Shown here in pieces: positions 36,899-46,500 of a DNA stretch of 64,000 bases (positions within the stretch are counted from its first letter, which is position 1; each line of letters opens with the position of its first letter). This DNA is from an archaeon. GTDB lineage: Archaea; Thermoproteota; Nitrososphaeria; Nitrososphaerales; JACAEJ01. Location of the stretch: NCBI GenBank assembly GCA_024256265.1, contig JACGUK010000001.1, forward strand, positions 124,001 to 188,000, in the 5' to 3' direction. The position numbers and the translations under genes were made by a program. Under the pieces are notes generated by a model. It saw only the letters and a program-made list of their open reading frames with translations. It ran no database searches and was not told the origin of the DNA.

Positions 36899-37480
36899 AT
36901 GTCACTTGTACCAGAATTTGAATTAGGTTTATGGAACGCTTGGATTTTCATGCTCTATTTTCCGTTACATCCTCTTCTGTTTCTCCTAATTGATAAAGTG
37001 GTAGGAATGGGGGATATAATGAAGAAGATGGCAACTCCTATTTATACGAAGAATGAGAAGAGAATCTGGTACGGCTTTTTCCTCATTCTGGTTCTCGCCT
37101 TCATATACTCTGTCTTCCTGCCGTTACAATTGGGGATGGCATGGTTCTACGTAGGTCTTCCCATTTATCTAGTAGGGTTGCTTATCTTTATAGTAGCTAT
37201 CGTGAACATCGCTACTACTCCACATGGTGAGCCGTTTACCAAAGGAGCATATCGCTATTCAAGACATCCGATGTATCTCGGACAGATTCTAATAATTATA
37301 GGGGTGACTATAGCTTCGGCTTCATGGGTTTTCTTGTTGCTGTCGATTGCACTGATGATTTTGAGCCATCTCGTTGCCATTCCTGAAGAACGGCTCTGTC
37401 TCGAGAGTTATGGCGACGCCTATCGGAAATACATGAATAGGACCCCAAAATGGATAGGAATACCTAAGTCAAGCAAATAG
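36899..37480 (+). CDS. ICMT/PEMT-like membrane methyltransferase
   Basis: 193 residues with four to five membrane helices and the C-terminal SAM-binding signature of isoprenylcysteine carboxyl methyltransferase/phospholipid methyltransferases: GAYRYSRHPMYLGQ, then PEERLCLESYGDAYRKYMNRTPKWIG. It would methylate a membrane-bound substrate; which one is unknown. A clear Shine-Dalgarno AAGGAG at 36886-36891 lies seven bases before the ATG. It is the only substantial gene of the att-flanked island, and a second, unlinked ICMT-like gene is at 59231-59710. Confidence 0.85.
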   Translation: MSLVPEFELGLWNAWIFMLYFPLHPLLFLLIDKVVGMGDIMKKMATPIYTKNEKRIWYGFFLILVLAFIYSVFLPLQLGMAWFYVGLPIYLVGLLIFIVAIVNIATTPHGEPFTKGAYRYSRHPMYLGQILIIIGVTIASASWVFLLLSIALMILSHLVAIPEERLCLESYGDAYRKYMNRTPKWIGIPKSSK

Positions 37481-37517
37481 GCAACCCTGATAATTTAAAC
37501 CGATATTTAAAGCTAGG

Positions 37518-37529
37518 CCGGAGCACCAA
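37518..37529 (+). repeat. attR-like partial tRNA-Glu end
   Basis: CCGGAGCACCAA again, not preceded by a T arm, hence not a functional tRNA. It closes the island 92 bases before the arsA start. Confidence 0.65.
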
Positions 37530-37621
37530 ACTACAAAAAGATGCTATAGATTCCAAATAAAAACATAAAAGGCTAAAGGACAATAGAATGCTAAGAGTAC
37601 TGTAGATAAAGAGGTCTCAAT

Positions 37622-38827
37622 TTGAGAGTTATACTTTACACAGGTAAAGGAGGAACAGGAAAATCCGTAATAGCTTGCGCTACAGGTTTGAAGACTGCAA
37701 GCATAGGATATGAGACTCTCATAATATCGTCTGACCCAGCCCATACATTAGGAGATGCTTTAGAGAAGAGGATAACGGATTTGCCAACGAAGGTATCTGA
37801 GAGCTTGTGGGCAACTCAGATAGATCCAATTAAAGAAATGCAGAAGAACTATGCTGTAATTCAGGAGTGGCTAACATCTCTTCTTTCTGCCAAAGGAATA
37901 GAAGAGACTCTAGCTTATGAGATAGCCTCATTGCCAGGAATGACTCATCTATTCGCTCTCCTCAAGATCGAAGAATTGGCAGCAAAAGAGAAGCAGTTTG
38001 ATGTTATAATCCTTGATACAGTCCCATCTGGAGAAGCTCTCAGATACCTATATTTTCCTAAACTTTTTGGAAGCATAAGTAGAAAGCTGATAAGCCTGGT
38101 AGGTTCAATAGCAGGCATAGCAAGAGCCATAGAGCCTATCATAGGGCTGCCTATGCCAAAAAAAGAGGTCTTCAAATCTGAGGTGGAGTTAATAAAGAGG
38201 CTTGAAAAGTTGGGAGATATTCTTAAAGATGCTGATACTACGAGCTTAAGGCTAATAGCGAACCCTGATGCTTTCAGCATTGAAAATACGAGAAGGACTT
38301 TGATGCTCTCAAGCCTCCATGGGATAAATGTAGATTTAGCCATCATCAACAAGGTCATGCCAGAAAAAGTGAGCGACCCATACTTTAGCAAATGGATAGA
38401 ACTTCAGAAAAAGTGCCTATCAGAGGCTGAGGCAAGCTTCTATCCTCTGCCAATAAAGAAGTTGATGCTCTTCGATTCAGAGCTAAAAGGTATTGAGATG
38501 TTGAAGAGAAGTGGGGATGAACTATTTAGTAATGAAGATCCTACTAAGGTTTACTTTAAGGGCTCTCTCTTCAAGATCGTCAGCAAAGAAAAAGAGCTAA
38601 CGCTAATAGTGAGAGTCCCCTTTACAAGCAAAGAGGGGATAAATGATGTTGAGAGAATAGGGGATGAGCTCTTAGTCAAAGTGAGTACAGAAGTTGGAGA
38701 TGTAGTCAAAGTTATACCACTTCCCACAGCTACTCTTCGAATGAAACTCTCAAGAGCTAAGCTTTTAAGTGATGAGCTACATATCAGTTTTGTTGATGAT
38801 TATGAGCGAAAGGGAGAGGGCTATTGA
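37622..38827 (+). CDS. ArsA/Get3-family ATPase with HSP20-like C-terminus
   Basis: 401 residues. The deviant Walker A GKGGTGKS (residues 8-15), SSDPAHTLGDAL (switch) and ILDTVPSGEALRYLYFP (A-loop/Walker B) define the ArsA/Get3/TRC40 family, which delivers tail-anchored membrane proteins or drives arsenite efflux. Residues ~330-401 match the ArsA-HSP20 beta-sandwich extension. No ArsB or arsenite regulator is nearby, so a protein-targeting role is favoured (inference). The TTG start at 37622 follows an AGAGGT ribosome site by five or six bases. Confidence 0.88.
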   Translation: MRVILYTGKGGTGKSVIACATGLKTASIGYETLIISSDPAHTLGDALEKRITDLPTKVSESLWATQIDPIKEMQKNYAVIQEWLTSLLSAKGIEETLAYEIASLPGMTHLFALLKIEELAAKEKQFDVIILDTVPSGEALRYLYFPKLFGSISRKLISLVGSIAGIARAIEPIIGLPMPKKEVFKSEVELIKRLEKLGDILKDADTTSLRLIANPDAFSIENTRRTLMLSSLHGINVDLAIINKVMPEKVSDPYFSKWIELQKKCLSEAEASFYPLPIKKLMLFDSELKGIEMLKRSGDELFSNEDPTKVYFKGSLFKIVSKEKELTLIVRVPFTSKEGINDVERIGDELLVKVSTEVGDVVKVIPLPTATLRMKLSRAKLLSDELHISFVDDYERKGEGY

Positions 38828-39077
38828 TGATATTGTCAGAGGCATAGCAAAGCTTATGGTATTACCCTTTTCAGAAACTTTTGATAAGATTTTCATAGAA
38901 ACATTGCCAAAAAATTATGCTGAGCCTGCTGAGCATCTCATAAACGCAAGGATAGAGATGTTAAGTGCAATCAAGAGCATCTTGGATAAGAGGATAGAGA
39001 GGCTAAATGAAATTAGAGAAAAGGTGAAAGAAAGAGCAGGAGAAGTTGCCAAGAAAGAGAGGGTTCAAGTAGAGTAA
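38802..39077 (+). CDS. Small helical protein coupled to the ArsA-family gene
   Basis: 91 residues from the ATG at 38802 (MSERERAIDD), overlapping the 3' end of the ArsA-type gene by 26 bases. The sequence is nearly all helical, with a coiled-coil-like second half (ILDKRIERLNEIREKVKERAGEVAKKER). The overlap implies translational coupling and probably a physical partner or regulator of the ATPase. I recognise no family. Earlier in-frame ATGs lie deep in the upstream gene and are not used. Confidence 0.7.
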   Translation: MSERERAIDDIVRGIAKLMVLPFSETFDKIFIETLPKNYAEPAEHLINARIEMLSAIKSILDKRIERLNEIREKVKERAGEVAKKERVQVE

Positions 39078-39094
39078 AAATTAATGATAGAGTC

Positions 39095-39868
39095 TTACGA
39101 AACTAAATTTAGCCAAGATAGGAGCTTTAGATAGTTCTCTTGATCCTTTTCTTCCTTATAATCCTTTATTGAATTTATGATGATCTTTTCATCCTCTATA
39201 CTTAATATTTGCCTTAATTTCTTTGCCATAGGTCCTCCTATGAACAAGTATTGTATTATTTTAGTCAAATTTGCAACCCTTCGACTTATGCTAGCGCTCT
39301 CGAAGTCTATTATCACAGGCTTTTCAGATATTATTACATGCTTTTTCAGATCGCTTAACTCTCCATGATCTAAACCTAATTTATCCAAAGCGTAGCACTG
39401 ATCCAATAGCTCTTTAAGGACTTTTCTAACTCTTTCAATGCTTTGCTCTTCTATTCTCTTTAACCATTCTAAGATGCTATAGCCTTCTATAAACTCCATG
39501 AGAAGAAAATTTTCTGTTACTCCGAAAAGCTTTGGACCTACATTAACAGAGTTAGCCATTAAGTGCATCTCAGCCTCTCTTTTCATGGAAATTCTATTTG
39601 CATCCATTCTCCTTATCTTTAGAGCGAAGATACCAAAATCAGTTATAGCTTTAACAACTATGCTTACACAACCTTTCCCAACTACTCCTAGCTTTCCTAT
39701 CTTTGTCTTCCCTTCAAACAAGATGCTTTTGACTTTTAGAAGTTTGAGCTCATTAATTCTTTCAATAGCAGTGTTAACATCAGGCTTAGGGTAGCATAGC
39801 ACGTTCACGTAAGGCTCTTTGATTAGCTCATCTATTCTCACTAATTCTGAATGTATTTTAGATGACAA
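39095..39868 (-). CDS. COG2112-type RIO-like protein kinase
   Basis: 257 residues of the archaeal 'predicted Ser/Thr protein kinase' COG2112. It has GVVGKGCVSIVVKA (glycine-rich loop), FALKIRR (ATP-anchoring Lys), LLMEFIEGYSILEWL (hinge), LDHGELSDLKKHVII (in place of the HGDL..N catalytic loop) and VIIDFESAS (metal-binding Asp). The catalytic Asp of HGD is replaced by Glu (HGE), which is usual in this group. Its cellular substrate is unknown. It is convergent with the ArsA pair. Confidence 0.8.
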   Translation of the reverse strand: MSSKIHSELVRIDELIKEPYVNVLCYPKPDVNTAIERINELKLLKVKSILFEGKTKIGKLGVVGKGCVSIVVKAITDFGIFALKIRRMDANRISMKREAEMHLMANSVNVGPKLFGVTENFLLMEFIEGYSILEWLKRIEEQSIERVRKVLKELLDQCYALDKLGLDHGELSDLKKHVIISEKPVIIDFESASISRRVANLTKIIQYLFIGGPMAKKLRQILSIEDEKIIINSIKDYKEEKDQENYLKLLSWLNLVS

Positions 39869-39984
39869 TATTCTTACTCCTTGATCTATTTACCAATATA
39901 ATATAAAGCCGTTTAAAATAATCTTGTAGAATAAGAGATGGGGCTTAGAGAAAGTTGTTTTGCAGTTTGAGTCCTACTTGAAAA

Positions 39985-39996
39985 CTTATATATTTA
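39985..39996 (+). promoter_or_regulatory. TATA box for the DUF6308-like gene
   Basis: CTTATATATTTA about 22-27 bases before the first ATG (40012). The distance slightly favours a start at 40012-40024, so either of two in-frame ATGs may be used. Confidence 0.6.
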
Positions 39997-40011
39997 AACA
40001 ACAAGTGAAAA

Positions 40012-40686
40012 ATGGGATATAAAATGAAGTTTCTTCTATTCTCAAAAATATCTTTCGAAGTCTTCGACCCAGTTGCTTTAGTTGAATCCTACTGTTTTCA
40101 AAGCGACTTTTATGCTAATTACGACCTCATCCCCATTGAAAAGAGAAAAATTGAGGATGTAAATAAAATTGGCGCACGCATAGTAAAAAATCTCCTTCCA
40201 AGATGCAAGTATGTAACTGAAGAAACAAAGAATTTGAACATATTCGATTATAGTCTCGATAAGTTTTTAGACCTAGATATTGACAAGAGAAATAATTACA
40301 TCAGGGATCTCAATAGGAAGACTATTAAGAAATTATTGGAAATCAAAGGAATTGGCTTTTCAAAAGCTACAAAGATTCTACATACACTTCATCCAGAGAT
40401 CATTCCAATGATTGATAATCTATACAAGGACGAGTATCAAGAAATCAATGAACAATGGACAGAGGGGAACCCAGAAATTTTCATTGATTACTATGATAAC
40501 CTAAAAGAAGGCGATAACTGGCAAAATCTAGACAAGGTTTTTAAAGATATCTCTGAAAATAACCTTGGTTTGACGAAAGTAAGGATTTTTGACATTCTAT
40601 GGTGGTCATATCTAAAATCTAAAAAGCTAAGGCTACAACTAAAACAAAAATGGGGAAAAACCATTAATTTGTATACAATTGAATGA
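40012..40686 (+). CDS. DUF6308-like helix-hairpin-helix protein
   Basis: 224 residues. The middle holds a helix-hairpin-helix KKLLEIKGIGFSKATKILHTLHPEIIPMID, a DNA-glycosylase-like element followed by the PMID segment with the position of the superfamily Asp. The rest is helical with no other motif. Proteins of this type (DUF6308) are of unknown function; DNA binding is inferred from the HhH. The start is ATG 40012, or ATG 40024 (MKFLLFSK), the latter giving a better distance to the TATA box. A similar HhH pattern occurs in the nuclease at 62163-63326. Confidence 0.6.
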   Translation: MGYKMKFLLFSKISFEVFDPVALVESYCFQSDFYANYDLIPIEKRKIEDVNKIGARIVKNLLPRCKYVTEETKNLNIFDYSLDKFLDLDIDKRNNYIRDLNRKTIKKLLEIKGIGFSKATKILHTLHPEIIPMIDNLYKDEYQEINEQWTEGNPEIFIDYYDNLKEGDNWQNLDKVFKDISENNLGLTKVRIFDILWWSYLKSKKLRLQLKQKWGKTINLYTIE

Positions 40687-40736
40687 GCGCAAGTGCGTGT
40701 ATATAAAGCTCTTTAACAGAAAATGGATGGTAAAAT

Positions 40737-41780
40737 ATGGAATGGGAGAAGTTATTAGACCATTACGGTTCAATAATTGAGCGAAAACTTGAGAGATATT
40801 TCTCTGATCTGATCCAAAATGCAAAGAATTATCATCCATTTATAGGAGAATTATATGATAATATTCGTGAATACTCCCTTAGGAAAGGAAAGAGGCTTGC
40901 TTCTTGCAGCACTCTATTGTCTTATAAGGGATATACAGGAAAAATAGATGAGAATATATTAAATGTATGTATTGGAATTGAGCTTTACAGGCATTGCATA
41001 CTTGTTCATGACGATCTTGTTGATAAGGATAAGTTTAGAAGAGGCGGGAACTCTTTTCATAAGCTCTTTACAAGCTATGATAGAAGGTTTGGGGAAGGGA
41101 TAGCCATCTTTACTGGTGATTTGATCTTTGCTCTAGCATTACAATGCATATCAAGGTCTGGTTTCTCTATCGAAAAGATAGATAAAGCTTTGAGCTTGCT
41201 TATAGAAGGTTACTGTGAAGTTAATGAGAGCCAGATACTAGATTTGCTATTTGAGTGTACTTATCCTAATGCTATTGAGTGGTCTAAAATGGCTCATAAG
41301 AGGGCTGCATCACTATTTAGAGCATCTATTCTTATTGGAGCTATCCTTGGTAATGCTCCTGAGCATGATATAAAACTGCTAAGAGATGCTGCTACTAATA
41401 TTGGCTATTCATTTGATATTCAAGATGATATAATAGACACTTTTGCCACAAAAGAGCAGTATGGGAGAAAGCCTGGAGGAGACCTTATCCTTGGGAAGAA
41501 GCCACTTCACATAATACTCATGCAAAAAAGAGCAAGCAAGGATGAATTAAAATTGCTGGATGATGTTATGCATAAAAGATACATCAAAAACGCTGAACTT
41601 GAATCTATAAAGCAAGTTATTAGAAGGACTGAGGTTCTTAAGTTTGCTAAGGAAGAGTCAAAAAGACATGCAGAAGTTGCCAAGAATTTGATTGCTAAGA
41701 CTAGCATGAGTGATGAGATAAAGGATTTCTTCTCTTCTTTTATAAATTACATAGAAGAGAGTTTAGACTGGTATAAATAG
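40737..41780 (+). CDS. Polyprenyl diphosphate synthase (GGPP-type)
   Basis: 347 residues with both aspartate-rich motifs: LVHDDLVDKDKFRRG (DDLVD from ~residue 92) and SFDIQDDIIDTF (~residue 227), plus GKRLASCSTLL and GRKPGGDLILGKKPLHIIL, typical of trans-isoprenyl synthases. It would make geranylgeranyl or farnesylgeranyl diphosphate for archaeal ether lipids. Chain length cannot be settled by reading. The ATG at 40737 gives MEWEKLLDHYG. Confidence 0.88.
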   Translation: MEWEKLLDHYGSIIERKLERYFSDLIQNAKNYHPFIGELYDNIREYSLRKGKRLASCSTLLSYKGYTGKIDENILNVCIGIELYRHCILVHDDLVDKDKFRRGGNSFHKLFTSYDRRFGEGIAIFTGDLIFALALQCISRSGFSIEKIDKALSLLIEGYCEVNESQILDLLFECTYPNAIEWSKMAHKRAASLFRASILIGAILGNAPEHDIKLLRDAATNIGYSFDIQDDIIDTFATKEQYGRKPGGDLILGKKPLHIILMQKRASKDELKLLDDVMHKRYIKNAELESIKQVIRRTEVLKFAKEESKRHAEVAKNLIAKTSMSDEIKDFFSSFINYIEESLDWYK

Positions 41781-41841
41781 TATAAGTTTACATCTAGAAT
41801 AGATTTATTTGTAAGTATTCTTTATTAGATTGATGATAGCT

Positions 41842-42153
41842 ATGGGTGGCACTAAGAAAAAATCTCTTTCACAAGCTGAAAAGGGGCAAGCTACAAAAAA
41901 GCAAGAAAAGAAAGATGTAAAGGCTCCTCAAAAGGTAAAGAAGGATATAGCCATGCCAAAGATAGATGAAAATCAAGCCATAAAGATATTTGGACCTATA
42001 AAAGCCATTACAGTTCATAATACTGCAAAGGCTCTTAATGTGAGAGCATCGATGGCATCTGCACTTTTAAGGTCTTTAGAGGCTAAGGGAATTTTAAAGA
42101 AGTTTGGAGGGTATAGTGGGCATTACGTATACATGCTTACATCATCTAGCTGA
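41842..42153 (+). CDS. rps25e: Ribosomal protein S25e
   Basis: 103 residues from MGGTKKKSLSQAEKGQ, the typical S25e opening; upstream in-frame ATG at 41830 adds four atypical residues. A Lys-rich tail (to ~residue 45) is followed by the winged-helix core AITVHNTAKALNVRASMASALLRSLEAKGILKKFGGYSGHYVY. The protein lies in the small subunit head. It is present in Crenarchaeota/Thaumarchaeota-type archaea and absent in Euryarchaeota, a useful lineage marker here. Its 3' end overlaps the convergent cyclophilin-like gene by eight bases. Confidence 0.93.
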   Translation: MGGTKKKSLSQAEKGQATKKQEKKDVKAPQKVKKDIAMPKIDENQAIKIFGPIKAITVHNTAKALNVRASMASALLRSLEAKGILKKFGGYSGHYVYMLTSSS

Positions 42154-42529
42154 TACTAATAGAGATAACATCTCCTGCTCCTGCCTTCATAAGTACATCT
42201 AATCCAGAAGTGATTTTGCCTAGGGGATTTATAGGCATAGCCACCTCACAATTCTCAAGGAAGAAGCATAAAGCTCCATTTGATGATAAAAATCCTATCT
42301 CTCCCTTCTGAAAACTCTTTCTTGCCTTCTCCACGCCAGCAATGATTCCTGAAGTTATGTAAATAAATTGGTCTTTGAACCTAACAGCTCTTCCCTGTAA
42401 AGGAATATTCCTTAACAAAGAGTTTAAGGTAATTGGGGCAAGATGGCGAAAGACCTCTCCTTCAGCCCTTCCTTTTCCATAAACTTCTATTGTGATGCTT
42501 AGCTTAGAGACTGAAGTCTTTGAGTTCAT
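42146..42529 (-). CDS. Cyclophilin-like fold protein (TM1367/DUF369 type)
   Basis: 127 residues of an all-beta protein: ITIEVYGKGRAEGEVFRHLAPITLNSLL, QFIYITSGI, KGEIGFLSSNGALCFFLENC and PLGKITSGLDVL.KAGAGD. This is the pattern of the small archaeal/thermophile cyclophilin-like family, which shares the fold of peptidyl-prolyl isomerases, but the active-site residues are not conserved, so isomerase activity is doubtful. Its function is unknown. Confidence 0.7.
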   Translation of the reverse strand: MNSKTSVSKLSITIEVYGKGRAEGEVFRHLAPITLNSLLRNIPLQGRAVRFKDQFIYITSGIIAGVEKARKSFQKGEIGFLSSNGALCFFLENCEVAMPINPLGKITSGLDVLMKAGAGDVISISIS

Positions 42530-42614
42530 GGATAGATAATCATATCATTTATCAATATTACATTTAAATTTCTATCTATCAAAATTTAATTATTAAAAAA
42601 TCCAAAAACTTTAT

Positions 42615-42941
42615 TTGCCATTTTATTTTGGTTTTAAGAGAACATTGGCAGTGTCCATATCAAAAGCTCCTTTAGATAAAAAGAAGGGTGAGAAAGTTAC
42701 TGTTAAGAAGGTTACTATAGGTCCTCCTAGGCTCACTAGGTTTGAGAGGGCAAGGATCATCGGAGCTCGTGCCCTTCAACTTGCTCTTGGCGCACCTCCT
42801 TTCATACCCATACCTCCTAACATAAAAGATCCTATCTCCCTTGCCATAGCTGAACTGGAGGCTAAGGCTTTGCCGATATCTATCAGAAGAACCTTGCCTG
42901 ATGGGAGATACCAAGACATACCAATAGAAGATTTGTTATGA
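42615..42941 (+). CDS. rpoK: DNA-directed RNA polymerase subunit K (Rpb6/omega)
   Basis: The RpoK core is clear: RLTRFERARIIGARALQLALGAPPF...DPISLAIAELEAKALPISIRRTLPDG, binding the largest subunit's C-terminus. The family is short (about 60-100 residues); the frame gives 108 from TTG 42615, but TTG 42645 or GTG 42651 (98/96 residues) lie closer to the conserved region. An AT-rich box at ~42585-42600 does not decide between them. The gene is single, on the + strand. Confidence 0.9.
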   Translation: MPFYFGFKRTLAVSISKAPLDKKKGEKVTVKKVTIGPPRLTRFERARIIGARALQLALGAPPFIPIPPNIKDPISLAIAELEAKALPISIRRTLPDGRYQDIPIEDLL

Positions 42942-43005
42942 TAATCGCACCAAGAAGCTAAGGGTTATGGTTAAAACAGTTAATTGATAAAGTAAAATAT
43001 CAGTT

Positions 43006-43374
43006 GTGAGATTGTCACGATTCATGACTTCAGAGCCTAACGACTACTTTAAGGCCATGATCGTAGCAACTATACTGGATGCTCAGCCTGAGAAAGCCAT
43101 AGCACTTCTTTGTAGGCATTTTCATGTCGATGAGCCCAAGATTAAGGTGGGAGTGTTCAAGGGTCGCTCGAAAGGGATAAGAGCAGCTTACTCGGGAAAA
43201 AGAAAAGAAATCTTAGTTGCAAAGCGAGAGTATCTTTATGACCCTTTTACAATTCTGCACGAATTTTACCATCATCTCAGATATTTTGGTAATGAGCATA
43301 GAGGCACCGAGAAGCATGCTGACAAGTTCGCATTAGATTTCATAGAAGCCTACAAGAAGTCTTGTCAAGTATGA
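43006..43374 (+). CDS. Small HExxH putative metallopeptidase
   Basis: 122 residues. ILHEFYHHLRYFGNEHRGTEKHADKFALDFI carries a HExxH zinc motif and a second His/Glu-rich stretch that could give the third ligand, as in small SprT/ImmA-like zinc proteins. No signal peptide is visible. The start is GTG at 43006; an internal ATG at 43024 (MTSEPNDYF) is an alternative. It is the second short HExxH protein in the window; no family name can be given. Confidence 0.6.
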   Translation: MRLSRFMTSEPNDYFKAMIVATILDAQPEKAIALLCRHFHVDEPKIKVGVFKGRSKGIRAAYSGKRKEILVAKREYLYDPFTILHEFYHHLRYFGNEHRGTEKHADKFALDFIEAYKKSCQV

Positions 43375-43535
43375 AGCAACTATTGTCATAATAGGCATAT
43401 GAATGTTAATAATTTCTATCGTCCGATTTCATAAAGTCTTAAATAAATTCATTACCATATTTTAATTGAATTTCTCTTCTATGCATGCCTTCGTGCTTTT
43501 TAGTAGATGGGATCACTTCATAGCCTTCTCCCCTC

Positions 43536-46500
43536 TTAAACTACGTAGAGGAAAAACAGAATGTAGCAAACTATTAGTAAGATTATGGATAAGATCTTAT
43601 TATAATGATATATCGCGTGTCCTGCCAAAGGTTTTACGGGAATAGCGCTACAGGTTGCCAGCGTAAGACCGTAGTAGACGCCGATTTCTGTCGGATACCC
43701 TAATACAAGTAACATGTAAAGTATCCCGGAGGTAGCGATAACAACTAATATGACTAATAGAGAGAGTATTCCTCTTACGTCATGAGGTGTATCCTTCGTT
43801 ACATTTACCTTGCCTGGGGCTCCAAAGGGAGCCTTGAATAATAATGTAGTTATAAAGAGCGAAAATACTCCAAAAATCCACAACTTATATTCAATTTTAG
43901 CTCTAAGGTAGCGTGCAATGATAAGTCTAGCAACATAGCTAATAACTAAAACAATTGAAGCCAAAATCATAATCTGAACGAGAAGTAAGCCCATTTCTTG
44001 GACAATCTCTCCCCATTCAACATGTGAACTCATTTCGTTTATAGTCTCTGCATGCCCGTAGAACAAGGCAGATCCAACTATGAGAATAGTAGTAGTAAGA
44101 TGAATCATTTCCCATCTTCTCCGTATTCGTTGCTTGATGCCTACTTCTCTCTCTATCTCGAAGTCTGCCTCAAGTCTACTCAGTAAGCCCTTTCCAACCG
44201 CTCCACTGATCCCGAGCGTTGCGAATGTGGAAAGTGCAACAGACATAGCAGCAGATTCAACAGTAGGTACCTCTGATACAACAGAATAAGTTGCTGAGCC
44301 TATTCCTTGGTAACTTGTTGCTCCTGTATTGGTCGCTGTAACAGAAACAGTGTAATTTCCTATCGATGCTGAATAAGATGAAGTTACTGATAATGTAGCA
44401 GAAGAGTCTGTTGACCCTGGAGCTATTATAACAGAAGTCTTACTCAAAGAAGCAGTCCAACCAGAAGGAACCGAACATGTCAAAGAGAATTCTGAAGATC
44501 CAAATGATGGATCATCATTGTTAGTTATAGATAATGTGTAAGTCAATGTTGAACCCGCTACGCCAGATTGAGAGCTTGGAGTCAATATGACTGTTGGATT
44601 AATACGAGAAATTGTTTTGTAGGTAGCAGTTACAGTTGTGGATGCCGTAACTGTGAGCGGGGATGATCGATCTACACTTAAAAGAACATACCTCTTGCCC
44701 AAGCCGGATGTGAGCGGTGTATAGTACGTAAACGAAATCGAAGAGCTACTGTCAGTCCAGAGTTTGACGCCAGTGCTTAACGCTGATTGTCCGTAATTGT
44801 TTCCAGCTATGATGGCTACTGTTCCTAGGAAGTCTGAGTCTACGCCTGATTGATAGAAGGCGACTAGGTACTGGACCATATAATTTGCTGTTACGGTCTT
44901 AGCCTCATCCATCAGAACTGTGGTAGATGTCGATGATGTTTCGGTTATTTCACCTGTCCATCCATTAAAGCGGCATCGTGAAGAACCGGGAATTATGTTT
45001 ACGTACTCTTCAGTGAATATCGAAGCGTAAGTTCCTATGTCGTACCATCCTGCTCCAGACGGAGTCGTTACACCTGAAGGATAGGTAGCCAAAGTCAAAT
45101 AATACTGGGTCTCCCAGTTCCATGTGATCGATGATGGCGAGTTAATCGTGAAGCTCACAAATGTTCCTGAGCCACTACTTGGAGCGCTTCCTGTCCCTAC
45201 AAATCCTGTGGCTACATGCTGTATGCCAGCTCCGCCGCTGGCTGGAGACTTCACAGATGAAGAAGCTGTAGATCCAGAATCGTACCAGCCTTTTCCAGTC
45301 GGGAAGTCATGGAAAGAATAAACAGTTAGATAGTACTGCGTCTTCCAATTTGCTGTTACGGTCTTTGGTCTATTCATTGTTATCGGGTTGCTAGTCAAGC
45401 CAGTTCCAGAAGCATCGCCACTCCAACCAGTGAACACATACTGAGTTCCAGTGCCACCAGAGACAATACCATTAGTAAGAGTTGCGTGAGCTGTTGCACC
45501 ACTATCATACCATCCTGCACCACTAGGTGTGTCACGGGCCGATGTAACGGTCAGATAGTATCGGGTCCTCCATTGGGCAGTCTCTGTTATAGGTTTATTC
45601 ATTGTAACGGAGTGTGAGGTATCAGAACCAGTGTATGAGCCTACCCATCCTGTGAACACATATCGAGTGCCAGCACCTCCAGAAACTGTCGTGAGGCTTA
45701 TGCTGAAAGTGGCACTAGAACCTGAGTCGTACCAACCTTGACCAGTCGGAGAATCATGGGCTGAAGTCACAGTTAGGTAGTACTGTAGGACGTAGTTGGC
45801 TGTCGCTATATGATCAACGTCCATGTGTACAGTAATTTGGTTGTCTCCAGTACCTTGTGATGTTCCGTCAACATCCCAATGGTCAAACCTGTACCTTACG
45901 CCTGATGAAACTGGAACGGTTGCTGGTGCCGTTAATTCAACAGATGTGCTTTCGTCATACGATCCTTCTTCTGGAATAATGACTAAGCCTTCTGGATCAG
46001 TCTTCACTGTTAAGTAGTATTCTTGTGCTGGTGTTATCCCATATTGGGCAGTTGCTGTATGAGGTTCATCCATATATACAGTAATTGAGTTGCCCCCGAT
46101 ACCCTGAGATACTCCATCAACATCCCAGTAAAGGAAGTTGTATCCAGTGACGCTGTACGCAGTTACGGTAACATCATCGTTTTCATCAAACCAACCACTG
46201 GTCGGGGTTGGTGCTGGAGTTAAACCAGATGGTTCTGTCTTTACAGTCAGATAGTACTGGGTCTTGTAGACTAGAGTGATGGTTTTGGCTTGATCCATTG
46301 TGACGCTGGCTGATGGATCATAATAGTCAAACTTGTACCTTGTGTCAGAAGAGACATCGATGATGTCTTGAGAGTCGCTTACTGTTATGCTAGTACCAGC
46401 ATCAACCCATTCAGTCCAATCTGTTATATGTGATTCTTTAGTGTGGGTAGTTCCACATTGAGTGTAGGTAACATTGAACGTTCCTCCTAGAGCCTCACTT

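Larger units (their letters stand above)
36565..37529. mobile_element. Small island bounded by a tRNA-Glu 3'-end repeat (att)
   Basis: The 12 bases CCGGAGCACCAA at 36565-36576 (end of tRNA-Glu including CCA) recur exactly at 37518-37529. A direct copy of a tRNA 3' end is the usual trace of tyrosine-integrase insertion, so the ~950 bases in between are read as a small integrated or decayed element. It holds one convincing gene (a membrane methyltransferase) and 322 bases (36577-36898) with only a weak 61-codon ORF and a hairpin near 36691. No integrase is left. Confidence 0.6.

Noticed and set aside
36736..36921. 61-codon ORF from a TTG in the tRNA-Glu island
   Set aside because: No ribosome site, no recognisable motif, and it overlaps the well-supported methyltransferase start.
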